From the NCBI GenBank assembly GCA_013398295.1, contig VZSF01008154.1, positions 328,683 through 392,682 of the forward strand: a stretch of 64,000 nucleotides of DNA, written 5' to 3'. Position 1 is the stretch's first letter; the number at the start of each line of letters is the position of its first letter. This stretch comes from Chionis minor. Its lineage: Eukaryota; Chordata; Aves; Charadriiformes; Chionididae. Below, in pieces: positions 50,688 to 62,000 of this stretch. The notes under the pieces are model-generated. The model did not search any database. It worked only from the letters and a program-made list of their open reading frames with translations, and had not been told where the DNA came from. The position numbers were made by a program, and so were the translations under genes.

Positions 50688-52379
50688 CTAGACAACACTG
50701 GGCTGACTGGTGGGATGCGTCAACTCGCGCCTTGCTGGATGCATGGGCTGCCATCAACAGATATCCCAAAGCACCCAGGACGTGGTTAGAAGCACACGCT
50801 AAGAGCCAGACCCCCCCACTCCACAAAGGATCCCTCAGCCCTCCAAGCACCTTTGTTGTTCCTCCAGAGTTCTCAGGAAGGTGCTGAGACCAAGGTCAAA
50901 CAGCTGGAGAAAAGTTACAGCCTTCAACCTTAACCTCAAGGGAGCTGCAATAACATAGTTCAGACACAGGTGCCAAGACCAGGAGTAAATAAATTACCTG
51001 CCAGGACCAGTATTAGTCTGGGTGGTAAGAGGTTATCACTCATTAACCTGTGCTGAGTAAACAACTTGACATTATAAAATTAGAGTATCAATCAATTTTC
51101 TACAGCGCCTGCCCATCCACTTCCCAGCTCTGAAGACGACACCCAAAAACGTGTCAGACAAAACGCTGTCATATACATTTCATACACATTTGCTTTGCTA
51201 AATATAGATTCTTCTCCTAGAGCTGAACAAACTCAAGGGGGACTGGCAGCCGCTGGAGCCGACAGGAGTTTTGCAGAGGTACTTTTACTTCTCAACATTT
51301 ACACCCAACTCCTGTTGCTCATGACTTGCTCTGACTTATTCAGCCGTCACTATGAGGACCAAAAGGCTTTTGCATTTTAGCGCCACAGGAATTTAAGATC
51401 CTCTGTTGTTCCTGCCTCTTCTTTTAACAAATAAATAATTATCTCCAACTGCATCCTTAGGACCTCATCATTTCCAGAACAGAACTAGTGGAAATCAAGT
51501 GTGTTGGTTTGGGGTTTTTTTTTTTTTGCTTGTTTCAGCACGTGACCCCTTGTGATGATTAATACAAAGCAAAGGTTTGCTGAACGCACATTTTCCCATT
51601 TAATGGTGCGATCACACACATAACAGCTTCATATTTCTGTAATACACATGAGATGACGAGCACTCAAATATCAGGAATGTGGGCTCTTGCTCTGAAGACC
51701 TTCCTAAGATCCCACGGCCGTTTGCAAACATACACACTAAAATTGTATCTGGCCACTCAAACGGGCTGTTCCGAAACTTTCGGCCACAGAATTGCACTTT
51801 GCTCAGGCAAGGTTTTGACCCAGCAGTGGGAAGAGTCTATTACCTATTACTTCCAGCACATTATGGGCCTCAGGAACAGCCCGTTATTGCTCTCAGTAAA
51901 GCCTGAAGAAGGTTGCGCTAATATACACTCACTTGGGGGGGGAAGAGGGAAAAAATAGTACTGCAATGGCATCTTTTCATCAATTACTATCACCTGAAAA
52001 ATCATGTGTGCTCCTGGTCTCTGATAAGGGACCAAAGTTAGAAAAATTCAGACAAGGAGGAAGGGCATCAGCCCTATTTTCCAGTTTTCAAACATCCTGT
52101 GATATTGTCCGTATCAAAGAGTCCTAACACTGCTTGGAACATCCACCTCGTGAAACAGCAGAAAATGCATACCGAGACAACAATGAACCCAGCAAGGATT
52201 CAAGGTAGAATTCATTTCCAGTACAGATCTCCAACTGCGACAGAAGTAATTCTCCGGAACGGTCTCCCTGAAGGGCAGGTTCAGAGACAGAAAGCTCTTT
52301 GTAGGGAATCCAAGACTAAATTATGAGCGACGCGATCCAGATCTAAAAATTCCCCAAGTTTACAGTGTTACAGGAGATG
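50688..52379. other. unique sequence, no gene recognised
   Basis: Follows the minisatellite. It holds a poly-T run at 51515-51527 and a few overlapping frames of about 60-100 codons with no family match. Confidence 0.55.
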
Positions 52380-52750
52380 TACGCGCAGCATGTGACGCTC
52401 CCGTCCGCTATCCCGGGCCAACCGACGGGCTTTGGCTTCTGTGCACCCACCAGCTGCTGCTCTCGGCAAGAACGAAAATACCGTCTTGAATCACGGCCAG
52501 GATATTAACATCCAGCCCGAGCAAGCTCCAGTTCCCAGAAAGCTCTTGCAGGCAGTCACGAGCGAGGCCTACTCGTGACAAAGTCCCCTCCTGCCCCGTT
52601 CCTTCCCTGCCAGCTCTCGCGCCACCCACGGGGACGGCGCACATCAGAGGGAACGGCAGTCACCCACCGCCCCGGGAACGGAACCCGCGTTCCCCAGAGC
52701 AGCGGCAGCAGCTGAGGGTCACAGATGACCAAATATTGGCAGCCATTCCG
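52380..52750. promoter_or_regulatory. small CpG-rich block
   Basis: CpGs are frequent from 52380 to about 52750 (for example GTACGCGCAG, CCCGGGCCAACCGACGG, TCTCGCGCC and CCCGCGTTCC), in contrast to both sides. An AGG repeat follows immediately. It lies between the candidate minus-strand last exon at 49.7 kb and the CpG-rich block at 57.5-58.0 kb, so it could be an internal regulatory element or alternative promoter. No recognisable frame is present. Confidence 0.35.
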
Positions 52751-52754
52751 CCCC

Positions 52755-52778
52755 AGGAGGAGGAGGAGGAGGAGGAGG
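52755..52778. repeat. (AGG)8 microsatellite
   Basis: Eight uninterrupted AGG units at the edge of the CpG-rich block. The G-triplet-poor pattern makes a weak quadruplex candidate only. Confidence 0.9.
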
Positions 52779-52780
52779 GA

Positions 52781-55700
52781 AAGCTAGATTTTCAGAAAGA
52801 TAAAATAACAAACAAAAACATCTCAGCTGATTCATGTAGCTGCAGCACACTAAAATAGCATCTAAAGGATACTTCAGAAGAGTTCTGGTCACGTTACTGG
52901 CTTAGAGGATAAACAAAACGCCCTCCTTCAGAATTAATTCAAAGCTTGTTTTCCCCTTTTGGAGTTGTGTACATGGGGGGTACATTGGAGGGGAGGGAGT
53001 GTTTGCATTGTTTTGTTTTATAATCAAAGATTTGGGGTGCGAGCTACTTCTAATGGTGCACAGGAGCCATAAAATGGAAATTGCCCTTGGTTTGATATTT
53101 TCTCAATATACAGATATAGGCAAGTAATCTAGGATTACCCTTTTTTTTCTCCTTAAAAAAAAAACAAAACAAACCTGTTAACACTTAGAAAAATTGCAGA
53201 AGATGAATTAAGTCTGGGCACCCTCACTCTAAGCTCATAAAACAGTACTTCACCCTTAGACCCAACATAAATGATGAAGGTATTTACAGCACCGTTTCAC
53301 TAGCTTGAATCCAGCCAGTTTGAATGCTTGAAATACAGTCCCAGCCATCAGATGTCTGGAAACGCCCCAGGAGATGAGAGTTCTCCAACAGGACATACAA
53401 TTTACGTCAAGACCTCTCACACCTTTTTCCAAGATTGCCAGGACTTTAGGTCGCACAGCGTTTCCTCGTGTGAACATCTTCACGTGCACATTCAACCCGC
53501 CTTGGAAAAAGCGGCCAAACGCTTCTCCAGTTTGGTTTGTTGTGAAACACAGCTACCATTTTTATTTAATTCATGACCTTTAACACACGCAGAATAAGCA
53601 AAAGCAAACGTAATACCTGTTGCAAGGACCTCAGCAAAGCTAATGGGATGCCTAAAGAAGTGCAAATATTAAAAGCAAGGAAAATCAGGACAACAGTCAT
53701 GCCATTACCAGTTCGGACCTCAGCACGCAGGAACCAGTCACTTCCATGGCAGGAGATGCGTAAGCTCCACAAGAAGACAGCGGCCCCTTGGCCGTATTCC
53801 TCTTCCTACCGCAAATACATCATCTTATAACACCCACATTATCTTAACAAAGCATCTTATAAATAAAGCTCTCATTAAGAAAGGGATGGATTCATAAACC
53901 TTCTTACTGGTTTGCAGCGAGCACAGTTTTAATGCCCAAGACAGCACGTAGCTTGTGGAAGCTCACCTTGATAATAGATGGTCAAAACACCACGGAAAGA
54001 GAACCCCAAAAGGAAGTGGCCAGCAACCTTGTCTCCTGTGGCTGGACCAGTATATACACCAGTAGAACTGAACGCAAAGAGTTAACAAGGCAAACACTTG
54101 TCCAAAATGTTTTCCAGGGGGAAAGTTGATCAATGAATCCTTGTGGCATAAACAAAGACCCCTTTAATACAGAAAGTCTCAAGTAACTGCCCCATTACAT
54201 ACTGTACTCTTAATACTCTACAGCAGCAATCAAGTTCTGCAGATAAATCCAAATATTTTAAGACTAGACAGCCAAAACAAACAAACACACACACAAAAGT
54301 GTACGAGCAGAAAGGACAAATAATTGTGCTTTAAGTACCAAGCAGTCCCACAGCTCAACTCAGTCCATTTTTCTCCACATTGGGAATCTCAGAGGTGAGG
54401 TACAACTTGACCAGAGCTTTAACTTGATTAAATTTAAAAACACAGGGCGGTTGCACATAACTGACACCGGCAGTTATGGCACAGAATGAGAGGAAAACAC
54501 ATACAAATATTACTCTTGGATCCTATCAGCCAACTTACGGAAGGCATGTATTTAAACAGCATTCCCCCAAAGTGACTTGGGCAATCACTTGAGCTCTCGG
54601 GGTTGTAATTTCGCCTTCTGAGGCACGGGGAGGACGAAGCGCAGCTCTGACACGATTGCCATAATCTCATTAACCAAGCGGCCGTGGCACTGCTGCTGTC
54701 TGTCCGCGGAGGGCTTAGCAACCACTAGCCCAGCCTGCACCTTCAGCCAATTACCCTAAGAACGTCAGGACGTCAAGCACGCCACATTACTTCACCATAA
54801 TTTTGCTGTATTATCATCAGCAAAGAAACAGTTTTTGCTAAATTGAAAGGAAAAATTCCACCTCGGTGCGTTCTCAGCCCCGGAAGCGCAGCACTGCGCT
54901 TTTAACCTGTTTTCCATACAATATTACTCCTGACACTTTTAGCGAGTAAGGCTCAGCTTTGGCCTCCAAAGCTTTCCAACAGAAACGTTATCAGATTGTC
55001 TCAGCCAGCCGCCCACCTGCATTGCTCTTAAAAAAAAAAAGAAAAAGATTAAAATAATAATCATCTCTGCATCTCATAAAGGATTCTGGAGCCTGTTTTC
55101 CCCACCCAAGGTCATAAACCTCCACAGGGGAACAAATAGCAATTTGGCAATTTCCAGCTCCCCCCCACTTAAATATTTTTATTTTTTGAAGAACATAAAC
55201 ACAGAGTACAGAATACAGTTACATCTTGAAGTCTATGCCCCGCTAGATATGACAGTTGTCCCAGCTTACTCACCATAAGGATTAATCAGGCACTTAAGGA
55301 TAAAAGAGAAAGAAAGGACAGCCATCAGACCAGAACATACTGTGTTTAGTCAAGTATTTTCCCCACTCCGTTAGTCAGTTCTTTATCGGCGGTTAACTAG
55401 GCGACTTCCGAAGCCCATTTTCCAGTTGGTGTTTATAAATACAGAAGAGACTTCCCTCAGCACAAACACTTCAGCGGGGTTTCTCCGGCAGCGAGCCACC
55501 TTAATGCAAAGCCAAAGATCCTGGTCAAAGAAAACCTCCCGATAAATGCTTCGCCATAAAACTTGAATACCGCTGCAGCGCGCTCACTGCGACTGTTGCG
55601 GTGTTCCACAGCAAGCGTTAACTTTACAAAGACCTAACCTTGGGAGGCAACAAAGCTACAGATATTAAGGCAAAAAGTTGCATTTCCACGACACTCACGT

Positions 55701-55960
55701 AGCAACCGGTATTTAGCGCAGAAAAGCTCACAGAGTTTGCATTGAGGTTTTTTTCGGGGGGTTATTTTTATTTGGTTTTGTTCTTTTACTTACTGACTGG
55801 TAAAAAAAAAAAAAAGCACAGCACTATTCCATCAAGATTTAAGCAGCAAGTTAAGAAGCAAAATCCTCTTGGACAAAAGGAACACAGTAGCTGCTTTTTC
55901 CAAAGCCAGCTGTGGTGTTTGCTCCCACTCCCAGCCCAGCACAATCCCATCAGAAGAAGC
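52781..55960. other. AT-rich unique sequence, no gene recognised
   Basis: No exon is recognised. It contains an AAAC/AC low-complexity run (about 54275-54297) and a poly-A tract (55802-55815). Frames at 53.3-54.2 kb and 54434-54721 have no family similarity. Confidence 0.55.
55802..55815. repeat. poly-A tract (14 A)
   Basis: An uninterrupted A run about 200 bp before the plus-strand CR1 fragment. Confidence 0.85.
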
Positions 55961-56013
55961 AGCTACAGCTAGGAGAAATGGTGGGCAGCCCCATAGGCCC
56001 TCTGCTGGGAGAA

Positions 56014-56382
56014 CAGGCTGGGAGAGTTGGGGTGTCCAGCCTGGAGAAGAGAAGGCTCAAGGGAGACCTTAGAGCCCCTTCCAGTCCCAAAAGGGGCTCC
56101 AGGGACTCTGGATCAGGGAGCGGATCCATAGGACGAGGGGGAAGGGTTTTAAAATGGAAGAGGAAGATTTAGATGAGATATTGGGAGGAAATTTTTCACT
56201 CTGAGGGGGGCGAGACCCTGGCCCAGGTTGCCCAGAGAAGCCCTATCCCTAGAGGTGCTCAAGGCCAGGTTGGACGGGGCTTGGAGCAACCGGGTTTAGC
56301 GGGAGGCGTCCCTACGCAGGGCAGGGGGTTGGAACTGGACATCCTTCAAGGTCCCTTCCCACCTCAACCATTCTATAACTCC
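56014..56382 (+). mobile_element. CR1 LINE 3'-end fragment (sense)
   Basis: Sense-strand CR1. It begins in the C-terminal ORF2 block (read as AGRVGVSSLEKRRLKGDL, for the usual [18 protein letters not shown]). It passes through ATAGGACGAGGGGGAAGGG, GATTTAGATGAGATATTGGG and GGTTGCCCAGAGAAG, and ends with AACCTCAACCATTCTATAACT-like tail sequence. It is about 370 bp, 5'-truncated and non-coding. A similar 24-bp sequence lies on each side (55976-55999 and 56391-56414, about 20 of 24 identical, all differences transitions), perhaps a worn target-site duplication. Confidence 0.94.
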
Positions 56383-56549
56383 TTCAGCAAAAATGGCAGG
56401 CAGCCCCACAGACCAGGAGGTTCCGTTCCCCCCTGCCCAGCCAGCCCCCCAGACAAGGGGCATCCCCAACAGCTCTTTGCACAAAAAATTAACACCAACA
56501 GCTAAAAGTCAGCTCTTTGGTAACACTGTGCAAGTCCTGTAATGGAGGG

Positions 56550-56660
56550 AACACCCCAAGAGAAAAAAGAACCAACAACCAAACCAAAACCACCAACAAA
56601 AACTCAAAACTACATACAACAGACAAGAAAACCCCCCAAAAAACCCAAAATAGACCAAGA
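56550..56660. repeat. A/C-rich low-complexity sequence
   Basis: About 100 bp of nearly pure A and C on the plus strand (AACCAAACC, AACAAAAACTC and CCCCCCAAAAAACCC units) between two CR1 fragments. Confidence 0.7.
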
Positions 56661-56711
56661 CTCTTGCAAACAATGAACTCTTTTCATAGGCTAAGCACAC
56701 ACAAATTAGGA

Positions 56712-56808
56712 AACAGAATCATTTAGAATAGAAAAGACCTTTAAGATCGCTGACTCCAACCATTAACCTCCCCTTGCCACATCGCCACTAAACCAAGTCC
56801 CGCAACAC
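56712..56808 (-). mobile_element. CR1 LINE 3'-terminal remnant
   Basis: The plus strand reads CAGAATCATTTAGAATAGAA, then a variant of the inverted CR1 3' end (GACCTTTAAGATCGCTGACT and CCAACCATTAACC). Only about 95 bp remain, and it runs straight into A-rich sequence. It is in opposite orientation to the CR1 at 56.0 kb and belongs to a different subfamily from the copies at 12.6, 19.2 and 30.3 kb. Confidence 0.85.
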
Positions 56809-56810
56809 AA

Positions 56811-56846
56811 CAAAAAAAAAAAAAAAAAAAAAAAAACCCAAAACCA

Positions 56847-56880
<34 letters not shown>
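56811..56880. repeat. long A-rich tract (A25 and A33)
   Basis: An A25 run (56812-56836) and an A33 run (56848-56880) are separated by a short C-containing spacer, directly after the CR1 remnant. The copy is antisense, so this is not its own 3' tail. Confidence 0.9.
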
Positions 56881-56883
<3 letters not shown>

Positions 56884-57449
56884 CAAAGCACACAAAGAAA
56901 CCTCCCAACAACCACAGAGGACCAGAAACAGGACAGTCAACCTAATACCCGCACAAAAATCAACATCAAATTACAATCCGTAGCTCAAGCCCTATTACTT
57001 AAGCATTTATATTAAAAAAAAAATAAACCCCTACCTCTGCAACCACCACCAAGCAGCTTCTCCCCAGCAGCAACCCTTCCAAAGCTAATCCTTTCGGCTG
57101 CTTCTAGTACCTTCTACCTGATTACAGCACATAGCAACTAGGTGGGTTACAGGACCTTTGTGTGAGGACCTAATTGTGAGCAATTAGCCCCAGCTGGGTT
57201 TAATTACCAGGGCCCTGAAGCAGGCTGATGCAGCTATCTGTCCCCCCAGCTCCGCGGGGTCAGGTGGCAGCCCAGGCCCACTGAAAAGTAATTAGAAGAC
57301 ATGATTGGAACATAAATGGATTAAAAAACACTTTAATTCTTCCCCTCCACAGCAGGCTGAAAACGCTAGCTTGAACTAAAGTGGTTTGCACCGTAGTAGT
57401 GAATCCTCACGTGTGTTTTGTGCATAAACCAGGACAATTCACCGTAGTT
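56881..57449. other. unique sequence, no gene seen
   Basis: It starts A/C-rich next to the homopolymers and becomes ordinary sequence. No supported feature is seen. Confidence 0.5.
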
Positions 57450-57970
57450 CCCTCATTTTAGAATTTCATGCGTGATCAAAAGGACCTGCGTATTTCCAGG
57501 ATTTCGGAGCGCTCCTTTGACTACATGCAACCAATGCGCAGTCTCGCAGGCTCTACCTTACCGTATGCCAGGGAAACGGGACTGCATACCCAAGATTCAC
57601 CGTAATTTTGCATCTAGTATATACTAGATTTTTTTATTACGGAGAATTTTTGCTGCTTTTTTAAAAAGCTCCGCTATCTCCATTGCCTGCCTCGAGATTG
57701 ATTAGAGTATTCCGGTAGCTGGAACACAAATACCGAGCTGAACCGTAAGCAGCGGAACCACCTTCTCGCCGAGGCTGCATTTGCTTTTGTAAGTATCCCT
57801 CCTGCGCTTCCCCTACACCAAACTTTGCCCAGCACCAGCACAGGGTTTGCCTGTTCTTCCCATCCATCCTCCCCCGGCACGCGCTTCCGGCACGCCCCAT
57901 CGCAGCATACCTTTTCTGACCGCGATCCTTTGCGCGATTCCCTCGCCGAGCGCCACAGAAAGCAAGCATT
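57450..57970 (-). promoter_or_regulatory. CpG-rich block, possible first exon or promoter
   Basis: About 25 CpGs lie between 57660 and 57960. On the minus strand an ATG at 57969-57967 opens a frame (MLAFCGARRGNRAKDRGQK) that meets a donor-like site, GAAAAG then GTATGC, at 57911/57910. A CpG-rich 5' end with a short coding start and a donor is a common first-exon design. The candidate last exon at 48.64-49.68 kb lies about 8 kb downstream on the same strand. I recognise no protein, and the frame continues past the donor to 57661, so this could equally be GC-rich chance sequence. Confidence 0.3.
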
Positions 57971-58666
57971 TTAAAAGATTTCTTCTCCCTTATTTATAAG
58001 TTCTTCTTCTGCAGGGTGTTAAGACCATCTTGGTGCAGTCCAGCCCAGCTCCCTGGTGATAGAACTTTCTTACCCTACAGTGTGTTGTCATCTATTGTGA
58101 TCCAGTTTCGTTTCTCACTATATGATCACTTAAGCCTTTTTTTTTTTTTTTTTTTTTNTTTTTTTTTTTTTTTTTTTTCCCCAGAGCCCAATTCAGTGTA
58201 AGGGACAGACACAGAAGGGGACAGAATAAAGACTGCACAGCCCTTAATTCTATTAGCTTGTAACTACGAAATGCTTCATTTTGCAAACTAAATAACACCG
58301 TAGCAGAGCGATTTTTACATGTAATCTAGATACGTGTAGTCATTTACGCACTAACCATAATTACTTTTCCGACATTAGCCTACATCTATTATGCAACAGG
58401 TTCATTATGCATTATGTTTCATCATTTCAAATCGGCGAGAAGACATTTGCGAGCACCCTTTTCCCTTTGATACGGCATAGACACGGTTCACTGAAATAGA
58501 AATGTTTGTTTTGATAGATGCTGTCCTTACTCAGCGCTGCAACGCCTCAGCGAGGACTTCACCGGGCTGATTTTCAAGTCGTTCTCGTTTCGAACAAATT
58601 GCTTCTAATCCTTCCCAGCAGCAGAAGGTAAAATTAAAAAAAATAAGCTTGAATCAAATTAAAGTT
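57971..58666. other. unique sequence with a long T tract, no gene recognised
   Basis: It includes the T42 tract with one N (58137-58178). Elsewhere nothing supported is seen. Confidence 0.5.
58137..58178. repeat. poly-T tract (about 42 nt, one N)
   Basis: A T run of 42 positions with an ambiguous base at 58158. The minus-strand sequence before the matching A run has no AATAAA in the expected place, so a processed retrocopy is not supported. Confidence 0.9.
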
Positions 58667-58745
58667 CGGGGCATCCAAACCGATCTAATTTTTAAAATTA
58701 CAGAAACGGGGCATCCAAACCGATCTAATTTTTAAAATTACAGAA
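58667..58745. repeat. 40-bp tandem duplication, two copies
   Basis: Two consecutive copies (58667-58706 and 58707-58745) start CGGGGCATCCAAACCGATCT and end AAAATTACAGAA. They appear identical over the compared length, so the event is recent or an assembly duplication. Confidence 0.92.
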
Positions 58746-59678
58746 CTAGAATCCACGCCAGTAAAGAGGTGAAGGCAAACAACACACTGTCCAAAGCAAG
58801 GCTACTGCAAGGGTGGGCTGGGAGGGGGACCAGTCGTGGAAGAGCAGCTTCAAATGTCCACAAATCCCACCAACGGTCAGTAGGGGACAAAGAACGTCTT
58901 CCAGTAGGAGAATCCTGCGGATGGGATAAAGAGCAGTGGGCGAGACAAGGCAGCACCAAAGTGCCCTGGCAGTACGCGAATAGGCAGCGGTATGAATGGT
59001 CCAGAAGGTGACCTCCAACACTGCAGGGGCATCCAGGTTTTTAGGAGGGTTTGTTTTCTCCTTCTTCACGGGAGAAAAATATAAAAAGGGTAAGGGACCA
59101 AATCCAGTAGAGCCGCAGGGGGAAACTCCTCAAGAAAATAAAATAAAAAGAAGAGAACTGGTTCCCGCCATCCCACAAGCTAATTGAAGTGTTCCCTGTA
59201 ACAGATTTTTGTCAAGCCCCAGGTGGAGACCTCATACCGATTAGACCACATCTGTTAGAGTTTATGTAACGCCACAGGCTGAAAAACTGTGTAATTTGAG
59301 CACGGAGATGAAGCGCTATGGCATCCAAGTTGGCACAATACACCGGGCCAGACGCGCTCCTCATTTCCAGGGATCTCAACTGCTTGCGGTGACTTTGGCT
59401 CTCCTAGTAATGAGGCATCGGGTATAACCTGAAGGTCTCATATTCTGCTCTCTGAAGTACTCTGGCAAATGTCCTGCTCGCACGGATTTGCAATGCAGGA
59501 CAATTTTGCCACAGAAACATCCCTGGAGAAACAGAATGACAGGAGCTCCGTCCCGCATCTTCCCACATCCACGCCGGCGCTCTTCTTCTGAACACCATGG
59601 TGGGTCCTCTCTCTCCAGTCTTGGTTCTCGCTCCAAACCACGAGTTCGGCACTCCGGAATCGTTTATGTCCTCTTGGA
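58746..59678. other. unique sequence, no gene recognised
   Basis: Frames of up to about 107 codons on both strands compete with each other. No family is recognised. Confidence 0.5.
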
Positions 59679-59783
59679 CATATTTGGATTTCCAAATACG
59701 TCCAATCATATTTCAAAAAATACGTCCAATTACATCCAAGCCATATTTGGATTTCCAAATACGTCCAATCCTATTTCAAAAAA
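59679..59783. repeat. 63-bp-period direct repeat with near-palindromic cores
   Basis: CATATTTGGATTTCCAAATA begins at 59679 and 59742, each time followed by CGTCCAATC(A/C)TATTTC and A-rich sequence. The copies are 42 bp and nearly identical. ATTTGGATTTCCAAAT is almost self-complementary. TACGTCCAAT also occurs between the copies, so the array is a degenerate higher-order repeat. Confidence 0.88.
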
Positions 59784-61639
59784 AAGAATTCCGGTTCCAG
59801 GGTTCCAGGCAGGTCTTTTACCAAACGAGAATTATATGGAATAAATGGATTTCAGGGGGATCAATAATGGCATGACATGAGGAAAATTACCGCGTGACTG
59901 CTGTACGTTGCTCAACGACAAGCAACTTTGACCGAAAATCACAGTAAAAGACAGCAGCACCTAAGTGCCACGGCAGAGAGTCCCAGGGGGACACTTGGAA
60001 GAGGAGACGAGGTCTCAAACAAGGACCCCAGAACAGCCCGAGGGTTAGCAATGTGGGAATCCCAGTCTCAGCCTCTTCCCCCAAACAAGGCAGGACGGGT
60101 GTTTACAGCCACACGTCTCACAGCCCGGGAGAGATGAGCAACACCTCTTTACCCATCTTTATCTCGTGAAAAACGCTGAAAGGTTTGCCCTGGTGTGGCG
60201 CAGCAGAACTCTGGAGCGCCTAATACCTTCACAAAGTTGAGAAACTCTTGCCTAGCTCTACCACTTTATTTCTCCGGCTGACACGGTCATTTCTAAGCTC
60301 TCTATACGCTGAACTGCTTGCACAGTGTAATATATTCAGACACCTGTACCGCAGCTTAATTCTCACTTTTCCCTTCTGAATGCAGCAAAGTCACTAGATA
60401 TAATTCAGCCCTTCAAAGCATCGACAACATTAGCGAGAGGACTTTCAGTCTCTTCTAGTAAAGGTGTTCTTTAGATTCCTCACTAAATCACAAAACCAGC
60501 ATTGTTTAATGCAGCATTCACAAGTTTTAGTACTGCTGGCCTGTTGCTCTTTAACCAGAGGTATACTCAGCTCAAGTCCAAAGCACTGAACAACCTTCAT
60601 TTTATGTTGCCCCGTAAACAGTACAATTATTATTGTACGTTTTTCCTGCTAACGAGTTAGGCGGCCTTGAAATTTCAATGGATTAAAAATATTTCCTAAG
60701 GACCAGTCAGTAAGAGGGGGGTTTAGCCCCCGTTTCCTTTATTTTACTCAGAGAAACAGACTCACATAAAAATGACAACGCCAAATTAAACAGGATTCCC
60801 CACCGGAATGTTTTCATTGTTCAAAGGACCAAACTGAACCCTCGTGTGATCTCTGTCCTTTTGTACCTTCAGTCATTTCTATCTTACTCTGAACAACTTT
60901 TAATCCATCAGCCAGACCCCAAGACAGTAACCCCAACCTGTTCCCCTGAAGCAATTTGATTTTACAGCGTGGAGGGTCATCAGAGACGGCAGCGCCCCTT
61001 TGCTGACATGCTTGTGGTGGCCGAGGAGAGCAGCGCGGCGTGGTGGACCCCGCTGCACGTGTGGAGTTCCGGCACTGGAATAGCTTCCCCAGAGGCTGGA
61101 AGGAGGGAGCCGCCTGCCAAACGGGCAATGGGAGATCCGTAAGAGGGTTCACTTAATCACGGATCCGCGTCACAGCACCGACCCAGCATCCCGGTCTTTC
61201 CCTTCCATACCGTTTTTGTCGCTTTTTGTGTCTTCTACAGATCAAGCGTGCCGAGGCAAGACACTTGGTATTTGGTTTGCAAATTTTATTAATACGGTTG
61301 CAGTTTTTAATGTGAGGATAAATGTTTACATTTTCTTTTGACAAAAGAAGTACAGCCTTGACAACTGGAAGGAAATAAAAAGTGGAAATAACTCACGTGA
61401 CTACTCAACAAGAGAAACAACATCCATCCTATTCCAAACAGGGTGGTCTCCAGTGGTGTAATTTACAACAGCTTTGCTTTCGGTTCGGTACATTCTTAAG
61501 CTTTACACAACAAATTTCACTGGTATCCGAGGGCAGACTTGGCTCAGGCAAGGTGTACTTTAAGCACAACTCAAACGGTGCAACTCGGGCGTTGAAGGTA
61601 AAACACAGTTCTTGCTAAAACAGGTTCACAGCTCACAGA
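59784..61639. other. unique sequence, no gene recognised
   Basis: No supported exon. The 60.9-61.2 kb part is slightly GC- and CpG-richer, including a CACGTG motif near 61064. Frames on the minus strand at 60814-61152 and 61153-61344 match no family. Confidence 0.5.
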
Positions 61640-62000
61640 TGCAAACGGCGGCCTCCGTTCTGCCAGCGCCCCCAAACGCGTATTTAGCATTCAAGATTCA
61701 CCAATCTCTTAAATTAACTGAAAGACATAGTAAAACCTCCACAAACATAACTTCAAACAGATTCCTGGGTGGCTTTCGCTACCAAGCCGCGAGCCCGGAT
61801 GAGCCTCAAGGATCTCAGAGAGGCCCCAGCGTAGCGGGAATTCAGCATGTTGCCGATTTCCGTTTTCATTGAGAGCTGTTGTGATAAGGGCGCTGCGATA
61901 ACAAAACAGGCGGCGCAACGGCTTCGACGCAGGTGCTGCTGCTTCCCTGGTGTTCTGTGCTCTCCCAAGACTCCTTCCCTCCTAAGGACGCAAGAGATGC
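61640..62000. promoter_or_regulatory. CpG-enriched patch
   Basis: CpGs cluster at 61645-61680, 61785-61830 and 61885-61935 (for example AGGCGGCGCAACGGCTTCGACG), while the flanks are CpG-poor. A short regulatory element is possible. No coding frame is recognisable. Confidence 0.25.

Noticed and set aside
53115..53145. GCAAGTAATCTAGGAT, which resembles the mature miR-26 sequence.
   Set aside because: It differs from miR-26, and no complementary arm follows (the next bases are a T run), so no hairpin precursor can form.
58137..58300. T42 tract as the inverted poly-A tail of a processed retrocopy.
   Set aside because: No AATAAA lies just before the tail on the minus strand and the adjoining sequence is not gene-like. 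Retrocopies are also rare in birds.
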